Shown here: piece by piece, positions 50,868 to 58,216 of the stretch
How the letters are laid out: each line of letters opens with the position of its first letter
Position numbering within the stretch: position 1 is the stretch's first letter
NCBI GenBank assembly: GCA_963835775.1
Contig: CAWIHB010000024.1
Span: 372,001-436,000 of the forward strand
Source: Palsa-504 sp963835775
GTDB taxonomy: Bacteria > Actinomycetota > Actinomycetes > Streptosporangiales > Streptosporangiaceae
Length of the DNA: 64,000 bases
Reading direction: 5' to 3'
Position numbers and translations under genes: made by a program
The notes under the pieces: model-generated
Databases searched by the model: none
What the model saw: only the letters and a program-made list of their open reading frames with translations
What the model was told of the DNA's origin: nothing

Positions 50868-52295
50868 CTACTCGGTCCACCAGTCCTCGTCGTCCTCCTT
50901 GCCGTTGGCCCCCTGCTTGGCGTTGGCCGCGGCCGGAGTGCCGTTGGCCTGCCCGGCCGGGCGCTGGCCCTGAACCTGCGTCGGCGCCGCGGACACCTGG
51001 GTGGCCTGGTGGGCCCCGGACGGGGCCTGCTGCACCGTGGTGGCCGCGACCGGGCTGGCCGCGCCGTTGCGGGGCGCGCCCGGGTCGGCCGCGATGGCCG
51101 GCTTGGTCGGCGTCGCCTGCATGGCCTCGGCCCCCGCCATACCCGCCGCCACGCCCGGCAGCTGCCCGCCGAGCAGCTGGCGCACCTGAGCCAGGTGCGA
51201 AGCGATCGAGTCCTTCTGGCGGGTGAGCTCGTCGACCTCGCGCTGGGCGGTGGCGCGGCGGCGCTCGGAGTCGGCCTTGACCTCGGCCAGCAGCTGCTCG
51301 GCCTGGGTCTTGGCCTGGCTGACGATCTGGTCGGCGTTCTTCTTGGCGTTGCTGACCAGCTGCCGGGCGTGCTGGTCGGCGTCCCGGCGAGTCTGGTCCG
51401 CCTGCGCCGAAGCCTTGGCCGCGCGCTGCTCGGCGGTGGACGCACGCTGCTCGGCCTCGGACACCAGCTTCTGGGTCGCGGACTGGGCGGCGGAGAGCCG
51501 CTCGGCCTCCTGGCGCTCAGCCTCCTCGCGGCGGGCCGCGAGCTGGATCTCGAACTCGGCCTCGGACTGGGCCCGCTGGGCCTCGCTCTCCTCCAGGATC
51601 CGCTGCGCCTGGCTGCGCATCTCGTCGGCCTGGCGCTTGGAGGTGGTGAGGATCTCATCCCGCTCGCGCTTGGCCGTGGCCTTCAGCTGAGCAACCTCGC
51701 GCTCGGTGCTGGTCCGCAGCTTGGCAATGTCACGCTCAGCGCCGGCCCGCTTCTCCGCCACCTCGTGGTCGGCCGTGGCCCGGAGCTTGGCCACCTCGCG
51801 CTCGGTGGTGTTGGTCAGCTCGTCGGCCTCGCGCCGCGCGGTGGTCCTGATCGAGTCGGCCTCGCGCTCGGCCGCGCCGCGCAGATCGTCGGTCTCGCGC
51901 TTGGCGTTCGCGCGCAGTTCCGCCGCCTCGTTCTCGGCGCCCGCGCGAAGCTCAGCCGCGTCGACCTTGGCCGCGGCCTTGATCTCGTTCGCTTCGGACC
52001 TGGCCGCCTGGACCAGCTCGGTGGCCTGCTCCTCAGCCAGCCGGAGCAGCTGCTCGATGCGCGCGCCAAGGCCGGAGTAGGTCGGCCGTTCCTGCTCCTG
52101 AATCTGGCGGGTGGCTTCGGACAGCTCCCGTTTCAAGGAGGTGGTCTGCTCGCGGTGCGTACGCACCTCGGCTTCAATCTGCCGGATGTGCTCATCGACC
52201 TGATGGCGGTCATAGCCCCGCATCACCGTCGCGAACTCACGCGGCGGGGCTTCTTCGAAGAAGTTGGTCAGCTGGGCGTCAATGTCCGATTGCAT
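50868..52295 (-). CDS. Long DivIVA-domain coiled-coil protein, Scy/FilP-locus type (resident copy)
   Basis: 475-residue cytoskeletal-type protein. N-terminal DivIVA-like segment with PPREFATVMRGYDRHQVDEH (about residues 16-36), then an unbroken Ala/Glu/Arg coiled coil to about 365, a Gly/Pro/Ala/Gln tail and an acidic end (EDDEDWWTE). Its position beside methylmalonyl-CoA epimerase, thiolase and meaB matches the streptomycete filP-scy neighbourhood (SCO5396-SCO5400 as I recall it), whose products organise polar growth. It is much shorter than Scy and longer than FilP, so it is not a strict orthologue of either by size. A near-copy sits in the island at 31684-33075. Confidence 0.9.
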   Translation of the reverse strand: MQSDIDAQLTNFFEEAPPREFATVMRGYDRHQVDEHIRQIEAEVRTHREQTTSLKRELSEATRQIQEQERPTYSGLGARIEQLLRLAEEQATELVQAARSEANEIKAAAKVDAAELRAGAENEAAELRANAKRETDDLRGAAEREADSIRTTARREADELTNTTEREVAKLRATADHEVAEKRAGAERDIAKLRTSTEREVAQLKATAKRERDEILTTSKRQADEMRSQAQRILEESEAQRAQSEAEFEIQLAARREEAERQEAERLSAAQSATQKLVSEAEQRASTAEQRAAKASAQADQTRRDADQHARQLVSNAKKNADQIVSQAKTQAEQLLAEVKADSERRRATAQREVDELTRQKDSIASHLAQVRQLLGGQLPGVAAGMAGAEAMQATPTKPAIAADPGAPRNGAASPVAATTVQQAPSGAHQATQVSAAPTQVQGQRPAGQANGTPAAANAKQGANGKEDDEDWWTE

Positions 52296-52396
52296 ATGGC
52301 CTAATCCTGCTAGACGTGAAGGCGACGGGAGGGATTCTGCGGCGGGTGTCAGCATGCGGGTACGACTCTCGGCCGGTGACAGGCACACTACTCTTA
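52296..52396 (-). promoter_or_regulatory. Leader of the resident coiled-coil gene, conserved in the island copy
   Basis: Shares GGCCGGTGACAGGCACA (52371-52387) and neighbouring blocks with 33076-33180. Because the epimerase stop lies further upstream at 52506, the promoter is probably within this interval or just beyond it. Confidence 0.6.
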
Positions 52397-52505
52397 CTCG
52401 GGTTGTTTGGCGGGTCCTTCGGAGTTCTCTATCCTATGCATGCTGATAAATCCCCTAAATGCCCGGATGGGCGGATGGGCGGTGCTGCACCCCGGAGCAG
52501 GCAGT

Positions 52506-52961
52506 TCACGCTGGGCCGGCCGCCTGAACCAGCTCGGTCAGGACACCGCCCAGATCAGCCGGGTGCAGGAACGCGATGGACGCTCCCATTGACCCGTGCC
52601 GGGGCCGCTCGTCGATCAGCCTGATGCCGGTCCCGCCGATCGCGGCCAGGGCCTGCTGGACGTCGCTGACGCCGTACCCGACGTGGTGCAGGCCCTCACC
52701 ACGGCGGGCGATGAACTTGCCCACCGGGGTGTCGGGTCCCAGCGGCTCGAGCAGCTGCACGTAACCCGGCAAGCCAGCGGGCGCGGCCGAGCCCGGGAGC
52801 CCCGCGTTCACCCGGAGCATGGCCTCGCGCACCCCCTGCTCCTCGTGCAGCTCGAGGCTGGCCACCTCGAGCCCGAACGTCGCGGTGTAAAGCCCGATCG
52901 CCGCCTCCAGGTCGCGGCAGGCGATGCCGACGTGATCGATGCGGGTCAGCAGCGGCAGCAC
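52506..52961 (-). CDS. mce: Methylmalonyl-CoA epimerase
   Basis: 151-residue vicinal-oxygen-chelate enzyme interconverting (R)- and (S)-methylmalonyl-CoA. RIDHVGIACRDLEAAIGLYT opens the first beta-alpha unit with the metal His, and GLHHVGYGVSDVQQAL the second. ELHEEQGVREAML and GASIAFLHPADLGGVLTEL complete the metal site and C-terminus. The GTG at 52961 follows AGGAGGGAGAGATC, a near-perfect ribosome site. Divergent from the thiolase across a 39-bp region containing a palindrome. Confidence 0.92.
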   Translation of the reverse strand: MLPLLTRIDHVGIACRDLEAAIGLYTATFGLEVASLELHEEQGVREAMLRVNAGLPGSAAPAGLPGYVQLLEPLGPDTPVGKFIARRGEGLHHVGYGVSDVQQALAAIGGTGIRLIDERPRHGSMGASIAFLHPADLGGVLTELVQAAGPA

Positions 52962-52975
52962 GATCTCTCCCTCCT

Positions 52976-52991
52976 GATACCAATGGGTATC
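52976..52991. promoter_or_regulatory. Operator-like palindrome between mce and thiolase
   Basis: GATACCAATGGGTATC has perfect 6-bp arms (GATACC/GGTATC) around AATG. It sits in the 39-bp gap between the two divergent starts, so one regulator bound here would control both genes. The MarR domain encoded at the end of the adjacent meaB gene is an obvious candidate binder, but this is inference. Confidence 0.6.
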
Positions 52992-53000
52992 GTTACAGAC

Positions 53001-54194
53001 ATGAGTGAACCACGTCAGCCAGTCATCGTGGGCGGCGCCAGGACACCGGTCGGCCGCCTGCTCGGCTCCCTGGCCAGCAAGCCCGCCGCCGAACTGGGCG
53101 GCATCGCCATCGCCGGGGCCCTGGCCCGCGCGCGCGTCACCCCGGACCAGGTCCAGTACGTGATCATGGGCCAGGTGCTGCAGGCCGGCGCCGGGCAGAT
53201 CACCGCCCGGCAGGCCGCCGTCGCGGCCGGCATCAGCATGAGCGTGCCCGGCCTGACCATCAACAAGGTCTGCCTGTCCGGCCTGGACGCCATCGCGCTG
53301 GCCGCGCAGCTGATCAGGCTGGGCGAGTACGACGTCATCGTGGCCGGCGGCATGGAGTCCATGACCCGGGCGCCGCACCTGCTGCCGAACTCCCGGTCCG
53401 GCTTCAAGTACGGCCCGGCCGAGCTGGTCGACTCGATGGCCCTCGACGGGCTGACCGACGCGTTCGATCACCTGTCCATGGGCCAGTCCACCGAGAACAG
53501 CGGACGCAAGCTCGGTATCAGCCGCGCCGAGCAGGACGAGTTCGCCGCCGCCTCGCATCAGCGGGCCGCCGCGGCGGCCAAGAACGGGCTGTTCGCCGAC
53601 GAGATCGTCGCCGTCCAGATCCCGCAGCGCGGCGGCGAGCCGCTGGCCGTGACCGAGGACGAAGGCATCAGGCCCGGCACCACGGCCGAGACGCTGGCCA
53701 GGCTCAAGCCGGCGTTCGGCGCCGACGGCACGATCACGGCCGGCACGTCCTCGCAGATCTCGGACGGCGCCGCCGCGGTGGTGGTGATGTCGGCCGAGGC
53801 CGCGCAGCGCGCCGGGGCCGACGTGCTGGCCGAGGTCGGCCCGCACGGCAACGTGGCGGGCCCGGACAACTCGCTGCACTCCCAGCCGTCCAACGCCATC
53901 AAGCAGGCCCTGGCCAAGGCCAGCCTGACCCCGGCCAACCTGGACCTGATCGAGATCAACGAGGCCTTCGCGGTGGTCGCCATCCAGTCCATGCGCGAGC
54001 TGGGCGTCGGCCCCGAACTGGTCAACGTCAACGGCGGCGCGATCGCCATCGGCCACCCGATCGGCGCCTCCGGCGCCCGGATCGCCCTGCACCTGTGCCG
54101 CGAGCTGCGCAGGCGCGGCGGCGGGCTCGGCGCGGCCGGCCTGTGCGGCGGCGGCGGCCAGGGCTCGGCGCTGCTGCTGCGGGTCCACGGCTGA
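53001..54194 (+). CDS. Acetyl-CoA C-acetyltransferase (thiolase)
   Basis: 397-residue thiolase. Active-site features: nucleophile Cys in NKVCLSGLDAIALAA near residue 90, GGMESMTRAPHLLP near 122, NEAFAVVAIQSM near 323, GGAIAIGHPIGASGARI near 345 (catalytic His) and the second Cys in LCGGGGQGSALL near 383. It condenses or cleaves acetoacetyl-CoA. ATG at 53001; an in-frame ATG at 52983 overlaps the palindrome and is less likely. meaB starts six bases after its stop. Confidence 0.92.
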   Translation: MSEPRQPVIVGGARTPVGRLLGSLASKPAAELGGIAIAGALARARVTPDQVQYVIMGQVLQAGAGQITARQAAVAAGISMSVPGLTINKVCLSGLDAIALAAQLIRLGEYDVIVAGGMESMTRAPHLLPNSRSGFKYGPAELVDSMALDGLTDAFDHLSMGQSTENSGRKLGISRAEQDEFAAASHQRAAAAAKNGLFADEIVAVQIPQRGGEPLAVTEDEGIRPGTTAETLARLKPAFGADGTITAGTSSQISDGAAAVVVMSAEAAQRAGADVLAEVGPHGNVAGPDNSLHSQPSNAIKQALAKASLTPANLDLIEINEAFAVVAIQSMRELGVGPELVNVNGGAIAIGHPIGASGARIALHLCRELRRRGGGLGAAGLCGGGGQGSALLLRVHG

Positions 54195-54200
54195 CCGCGC

Positions 54201-55763
54201 GTGGCCGACCCCGGGCCCATCTCCGAGCTTGACCGCGCCCGGTCCGGGGACGTGCGCGCCCTGGCCCGGCTGATCTCGCTGGTAGAGAACGGTTCAACCC
54301 AGGTCCGTTCGGTCATGAAAGAGCTCTTGCCGTTGACCGGCGGGGCCCGGGTCATCGGCCTGACCGGCGCGCCCGGCGTGGGGAAGTCCACCATGACCGG
54401 CGCGCTCATCGGGGCGTTCCGGGCCGCGGGCCGCCGGGTCGCGGTGCTGGCCGTCGACCCCTCCTCGCCGTTCACCGGCGGCGCGCTGCTCGGCGACCGG
54501 ATCCGGATGCAGGAGCACGCCACCGACGACGGGGTGTACATCAGGTCCATGGCCAGCCGCGGCCACCTGGGCGGGCTGGCCGCGACGACGCCGCAGGCCG
54601 TCCGGGTGCTGGACGCGGCGGGCTTCGACCTGATCCTGATCGAGTCGGTCGGCGTGGGGCAGGCCGAGGTGGCCATCGCCTCGCTCGCGGACAGCGTTGC
54701 CGTGCTGCTCGCGCCGGGCATGGGCGACGCGATCCAGGCGGCCAAGGCCGGCATCCTGGAGGTGGCCGATCTGTACGTGGTCAACAAGGCCGACAAGCCG
54801 GAAGCCCAGCAGGTGGTGCGGGACCTGCGCCACATGCTCGCGCTGGGGGAGCGGAAGCCGGACGACTGGAAGCCGCCCATCGTTTCCACCGTGGCCGCCC
54901 ACGGGGCGCGGGACGAGGGCCTGGCCGAGCTGATCCGCCGCCTGGACGAGCACTGGTCCTGGCTGCAGGCCAGCGGGGAGCTCGAGCGGCGGCGGCGCGC
55001 CCGGGCCCGGGAGGAGATCACCGCGCTGGCCTTCGACCAGCTCCGCGCCCGGCTCACCGGGAGCCGCGTCGAGGAACTGGCCGCCCGGGTCGCGGACGGC
55101 GACCTGGACCCCTTCCAGGCTGCCGACGAGGTGCTCGCCCAGCCTAGGTTACGCGGCCCAGGTTACGGTGTACCCGTGAGCAAGCCGCTTGAGCTGCCGT
55201 TTGATCCGATCGACCGGGCGGCCAGGATCTGGGAGGTCCGCTTCGGCCCGTCGCCGTCGATGGCCGCCGTGACCTCCATCATGCGCGCCCAGCAGATCCT
55301 GCTCGGCCAGCTCGACGCGCTGCTGCGGCCCTACGCGCTGACCTTCGCCCGCTACGAGGCCCTGGTCCTGCTCACCTTCAGCCGCCGCGGCGCGCTGCCG
55401 ATGCAGGTCATCGGCGAGCGCCTGATGGTGCACCCGACCAGCGTCACCAACATCATCAGCCGCCTGGAACGGCAGCAGCTGGTCATCCGCCGCCCGAACC
55501 CGGCCGATGGCCGCGGCCGGCTGGCCGAGATCACCGAAGCGGGCCGGGACGTGGTGCAGCGGGCCACCAGGGACCTGATGGCGGCCGAGTTCGGCCTGGG
55601 CGGCTACGAGAAGGAACAGCTGCAGGAGATCTTCGACCTGTTCCGCGGGCTGCGGCTGAGGGCTGGCGACTTCATCCCCGAGGTGGCCGAGGTGGCCGAG
55701 GTGGCCGAGGTGGCCCAGGTGGCCGCGGCCGGCCGGGGCCGCAGGGCCACCACAGAAGCCTAG
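54201..55763 (+). CDS. meaB: MeaB GTPase fused in frame to a MarR-family regulator
   Basis: 520 codons. Residues 1-320 are the methylmalonyl-CoA mutase chaperone MeaB (ArgK-like G3E GTPase): Walker A GAPGVGKST, VAVLAVDPSSPFTGG, IESVGVGQAEVA and YVVNKADKPEA. It normally loads or protects B12 in the mutase. From residue 326 (SKPLELPFDPIDRAARIWEV) the sequence is a complete MarR winged-helix protein, with MQVIGERLMVHPTSVTNIIS and RRPNPADGRGRLAEITEAG. The joint has no stop codon; an in-frame GTG at 55176 would start a normal separate MarR. Either a genuine fusion exists or MarR is also made from the internal start. It ends with five Glu-Val-Ala repeats. Confidence 0.88.
   Translation: MADPGPISELDRARSGDVRALARLISLVENGSTQVRSVMKELLPLTGGARVIGLTGAPGVGKSTMTGALIGAFRAAGRRVAVLAVDPSSPFTGGALLGDRIRMQEHATDDGVYIRSMASRGHLGGLAATTPQAVRVLDAAGFDLILIESVGVGQAEVAIASLADSVAVLLAPGMGDAIQAAKAGILEVADLYVVNKADKPEAQQVVRDLRHMLALGERKPDDWKPPIVSTVAAHGARDEGLAELIRRLDEHWSWLQASGELERRRRARAREEITALAFDQLRARLTGSRVEELAARVADGDLDPFQAADEVLAQPRLRGPGYGVPVSKPLELPFDPIDRAARIWEVRFGPSPSMAAVTSIMRAQQILLGQLDALLRPYALTFARYEALVLLTFSRRGALPMQVIGERLMVHPTSVTNIISRLERQQLVIRRPNPADGRGRLAEITEAGRDVVQRATRDLMAAEFGLGGYEKEQLQEIFDLFRGLRLRAGDFIPEVAEVAEVAEVAQVAAAGRGRRATTEA
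55680..55724. repeat. Five 9-bp tandem repeats (EVA)
   Basis: Five in-frame units of GAGGTGGCC (last one CAGGTGGCC) near the end of the MarR domain, encoding Glu-Val-Ala repeats. Confidence 0.9.
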
Positions 55764-55823
55764 GGACCCGGACCCCCCGAGGAGCCCTGCCCTCCTGGAA
55801 TGCTGCGGATCCAGGTCCCTAGG
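55759..55823. terminator. Inverted repeat spanning two convergent stop codons
   Basis: CCTAGGGACC (55759-55768) and GGTCCCTAGG (55814-55823) are perfect 10-bp arms, and each contains the stop codon of the gene that ends there (meaB-marR on plus, the propeller protein on minus). The 45-nt interior is GC-rich and can fold further. A bidirectional terminator is the likely role. Confidence 0.75.
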
Positions 55824-57198
55824 AGCCGCGGATGCTGGACGGATGCCAGCTCCTGCCCCCGTCGAAGGTGAACCAGACCGCCCCCGCCGTGGGGTCGGCG
55901 GGCACCGCGACGCCCTGGCTGTCGGTGGTCATGCCCACGTAGCTGAACCCCCCGGCCGCGGCCGCCGTCACCGCCGCCTGCTGCCAGCTGCTGCTGCCCG
56001 CGGCCAGCACGTCGAGGCCCTCATCGGTGCCGAGCACCACGGTCCCGGACAGGCTGGCCGTCACCGAGGTGGCCACCCCCGCGGCCGGGGCGGTGGCGAT
56101 CTGCTGCCAGCTGGCCCCGCCGTTGACCGAGGAGTAGATGAGCTTGCTCTGCAGCCCGCCGGACCCAACGGGCGGCGTGCAGGCCAGGATCAGGCTGGTG
56201 GCGTTCGCCGCGCCGAGCAGCGCGCCCGCGGGCTGACCGTCGGCCTGGGCCGGCCCGGTCGCGCACGGCACGCTGGCCACCGCCTGCCAGGGCGCGCTGC
56301 CGTCGACCGGCCCGGCGTACAGCATCCGGTTCGGCGCCAGCAGGTAGCCGCGGGTCCCGGTCAGCACGATCGACGCCGCCCCATCCTGGCCAGCACCGGC
56401 ACCGTTGCTCAGCCCCGAGGTCGCCGCGCCGACCGGGCTCCAGTCGTTGGCCGCGGCAGGGGAGGAATACAGCGTGTAGCTGGTGCACTGGGCGGCGAAG
56501 TCCGGCCCGGTGCCCGAGCACGAGGCGAACAGCGCGAACGCCCGGCCGCCGACCGTCTCCAGGTCGGTGACGCGCAGCCCGTCCGTGCTGACCGGCGTCC
56601 AGGTCTGCCCGCCGTCGTGGGTCGCGAACAGCTCAGGCCCGAACGCCCAGCCGTCCGCCAGGTTCAGGAACCTGATCTGGCTCACCCCGGTCGCCCCGTT
56701 GGCCGGCCCGGCCAGCGGCGCGGGCCCGCCCTGCCAGGTCTGCCCGGCGTCGTCGGTCCTGGCCACCGACGTGCAGTACTGGGTGGCACAGTGGCCAGGC
56801 GTGCCCGCCTGGCCGATCACCCAGCCGGTGTGCAGGCCGATGAAGGTGACCGAGGTGGGCTGAAAGTTGGCCGGCACCGGAGCCGGGCCGAGCGAGGAGG
56901 TGATCGGGGCGGCCGCCGACGCCGCGGCGCTGACGCTGCCGGTCGGGGCCGGTGCGGACGAGCCCCCGTTGGCCACGCCCGTGGCTGTGGTCGGGTTCAG
57001 CACCGGCAGGATGACCATCTGCGGGACGGTCACCGCGGCGGCCACGATCACCGCGGCCACCCCGGCGGTGACGCCCAGCCTGCGGTACTTGCGCCGCCGC
57101 GCGCGGCGCTTGATCAGCTCGAACGTGCCGGGCGGCGGCGGCAGCGGGTTGACCCGCCCGTCCAGCCAGGAGTCGAGGTCGTCACGGCGGTCAGGCAT
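55819..57198 (-). CDS. Membrane-anchored BNR/propeller protein, probable sigma-factor partner
   Basis: 459 residues. A cytoplasmic N-terminus of about 38 residues (DDLDSWLDGRVNPLPPPPGT then FELIKRRARRRKYRR) is followed by one transmembrane helix (about 41-62), an Ala/Ser/Pro linker and an extracytoplasmic propeller with DDAGQTW, THDGGQTW, SVNGGASW and FDGGRSW Asp-box motifs. The ATG overlaps the ECF sigma stop by eight bases, an arrangement typical of a sigma/anti-sigma pair. The short N-terminus lacks a clear zinc anti-sigma motif, so the anti-sigma role is inferred from context. It shares architecture, though not obvious sequence, with the protein at 9074-12250. Confidence 0.8.
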   Translation of the reverse strand: MPDRRDDLDSWLDGRVNPLPPPPGTFELIKRRARRRKYRRLGVTAGVAAVIVAAAVTVPQMVILPVLNPTTATGVANGGSSAPAPTGSVSAAASAAAPITSSLGPAPVPANFQPTSVTFIGLHTGWVIGQAGTPGHCATQYCTSVARTDDAGQTWQGGPAPLAGPANGATGVSQIRFLNLADGWAFGPELFATHDGGQTWTPVSTDGLRVTDLETVGGRAFALFASCSGTGPDFAAQCTSYTLYSSPAAANDWSPVGAATSGLSNGAGAGQDGAASIVLTGTRGYLLAPNRMLYAGPVDGSAPWQAVASVPCATGPAQADGQPAGALLGAANATSLILACTPPVGSGGLQSKLIYSSVNGGASWQQIATAPAAGVATSVTASLSGTVVLGTDEGLDVLAAGSSSWQQAAVTAAAAGGFSYVGMTTDSQGVAVPADPTAGAVWFTFDGGRSWHPSSIRGS

Positions 57199-57685
57199 CG
57201 CGTTCCCCCAGCGCCGTCTTCAGCTTGGCCCGCGCCGCGAACAGGTCGGCCTTGATGGTGCCCTCGGGCCGGTGCAGCAGCGCCGCGACCTCCCTGATGC
57301 CGAAGCCCGCGTAGTAGTGCAGCAGGAACGGGTCCCGCAGCCGGGGCGGCAGTGACGCGATGAGGTCGCGCACGTCGACGTCCTGGGCCGGGTAGGCCAC
57401 CGGGTCGGCGGACGCGCCCGCGGTCACGTTGCGGATGGCGCGGCGTTCCCGCTCGGTCTTGCGCCAGTGGTCACGTATCAAGTTGGTCGCGATCATATAA
57501 AGGTAGCTCTGCGGGCTTTCCACTCGAGTCCACCGGGACAGCAGGCGGACGAACGCCTCGGACGCGATCTCGTGCGCGGTGTCGTCGTCATCGACCAGGC
57601 GCCGGACCCATCCGGCCAGCTTGGGGTAGTTGGATCTGAACAGTTCCGCGGCGGCGTCGGTGTCGACATCATCGGCCGTGGCCAC
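57191..57685 (-). CDS. ECF RNA polymerase sigma factor
   Basis: 164-residue extracytoplasmic-function sigma factor. Region 2 holds ELFRSNYPKLAGWVRRLVDD, ASEAFVRLLSRW and PQSYLYMIATNLIRDHWRK. Region 4 holds LPPRLRDPFLLHYYAGFGIR and EVAALLHRPEGTIKADLFAA, the HTH. The GTG at 57685 follows AAGGGAGATCC and gives a family-typical length. Upstream in-frame starts (57739, 57832) would add unstructured residues. Its partner gene overlaps the 3' end. ECF factors usually autoregulate; no promoter motif was confirmed. Confidence 0.9.
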   Translation of the reverse strand: MATADDVDTDAAAELFRSNYPKLAGWVRRLVDDDDTAHEIASEAFVRLLSRWTRVESPQSYLYMIATNLIRDHWRKTERERRAIRNVTAGASADPVAYPAQDVDVRDLIASLPPRLRDPFLLHYYAGFGIREVAALLHRPEGTIKADLFAARAKLKTALGERDA

Positions 57686-58216
57686 CGGATCTCCCTTGAT
57701 GATGTTCGCGGCAGGCGACGGGAACCGCACGGTGTCCATTCCCGGCGCACGCCCCGCGCGCCCGCCGCCCGGCATGATCACCACGTCGGGGCCGGTCGGG
57801 GCGCTGTCAAGAACGCCCGTGTGATACGGCAACTTCTACCACATTTCCGCTTGGCGACCGGAATCGCCGGGTTGCGCTGAGGCCTTCCGGGGTCTTTCTG
57901 GTGCTATCTCTTGTTTCCTGGCCGGCCTGGCCTGCATCGGCGTCTGGCCCGGGCGCGCCCCCGTGACGTCCGGGCCACCGCTGCACGCGAAGGCCGTCCC
58001 CTATTCGCCGCCTCGGAAAAAAATATTGCTGCCTTGCGCTCTTTACAGACGGCGGAGGTTCCGCATCGGTTGCGCAGAAATATCTTTTTTTTCCGAACGG
58101 GCCGTGGTGCCCGCCTCCGCCACCCCGGCCGCCGGCCGGGGCCGTCGCGGGCTGGACCGAGACTTCCGGCGGGGTACCGACCTGGCCAAGCTCGCTGCGC
58201 GCGGTTTACTAGGCCT
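57686..58216. promoter_or_regulatory. Divergent intergenic region with AT-rich inverted repeat
   Basis: 531 bp between the sigma factor and the ABC-2 permease genes. It contains a long imperfect inverted repeat: CGGAAAAAAATATT (58014-58027) and AATATCTTTTTTTTCCG (58079-58095), striking A/T runs in otherwise GC-rich DNA. It could be a control element, an attenuator or the ends of a small inserted sequence. No gene is evident. Confidence 0.5.

Noticed and set aside
52596..53000. N-terminal extension of the thiolase through the epimerase region
   Set aside because: The extension is antisense to the epimerase gene, and the thiolase family start matches the ATG at 53001.
57911..58216. N-terminal extension of the ABC-2 permease
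   Set aside because: It runs through the A/T-run inverted repeat, reads as Arg/Pro-rich non-membrane sequence, and the ATG at 58217 starts the same motif that begins the second permease half.
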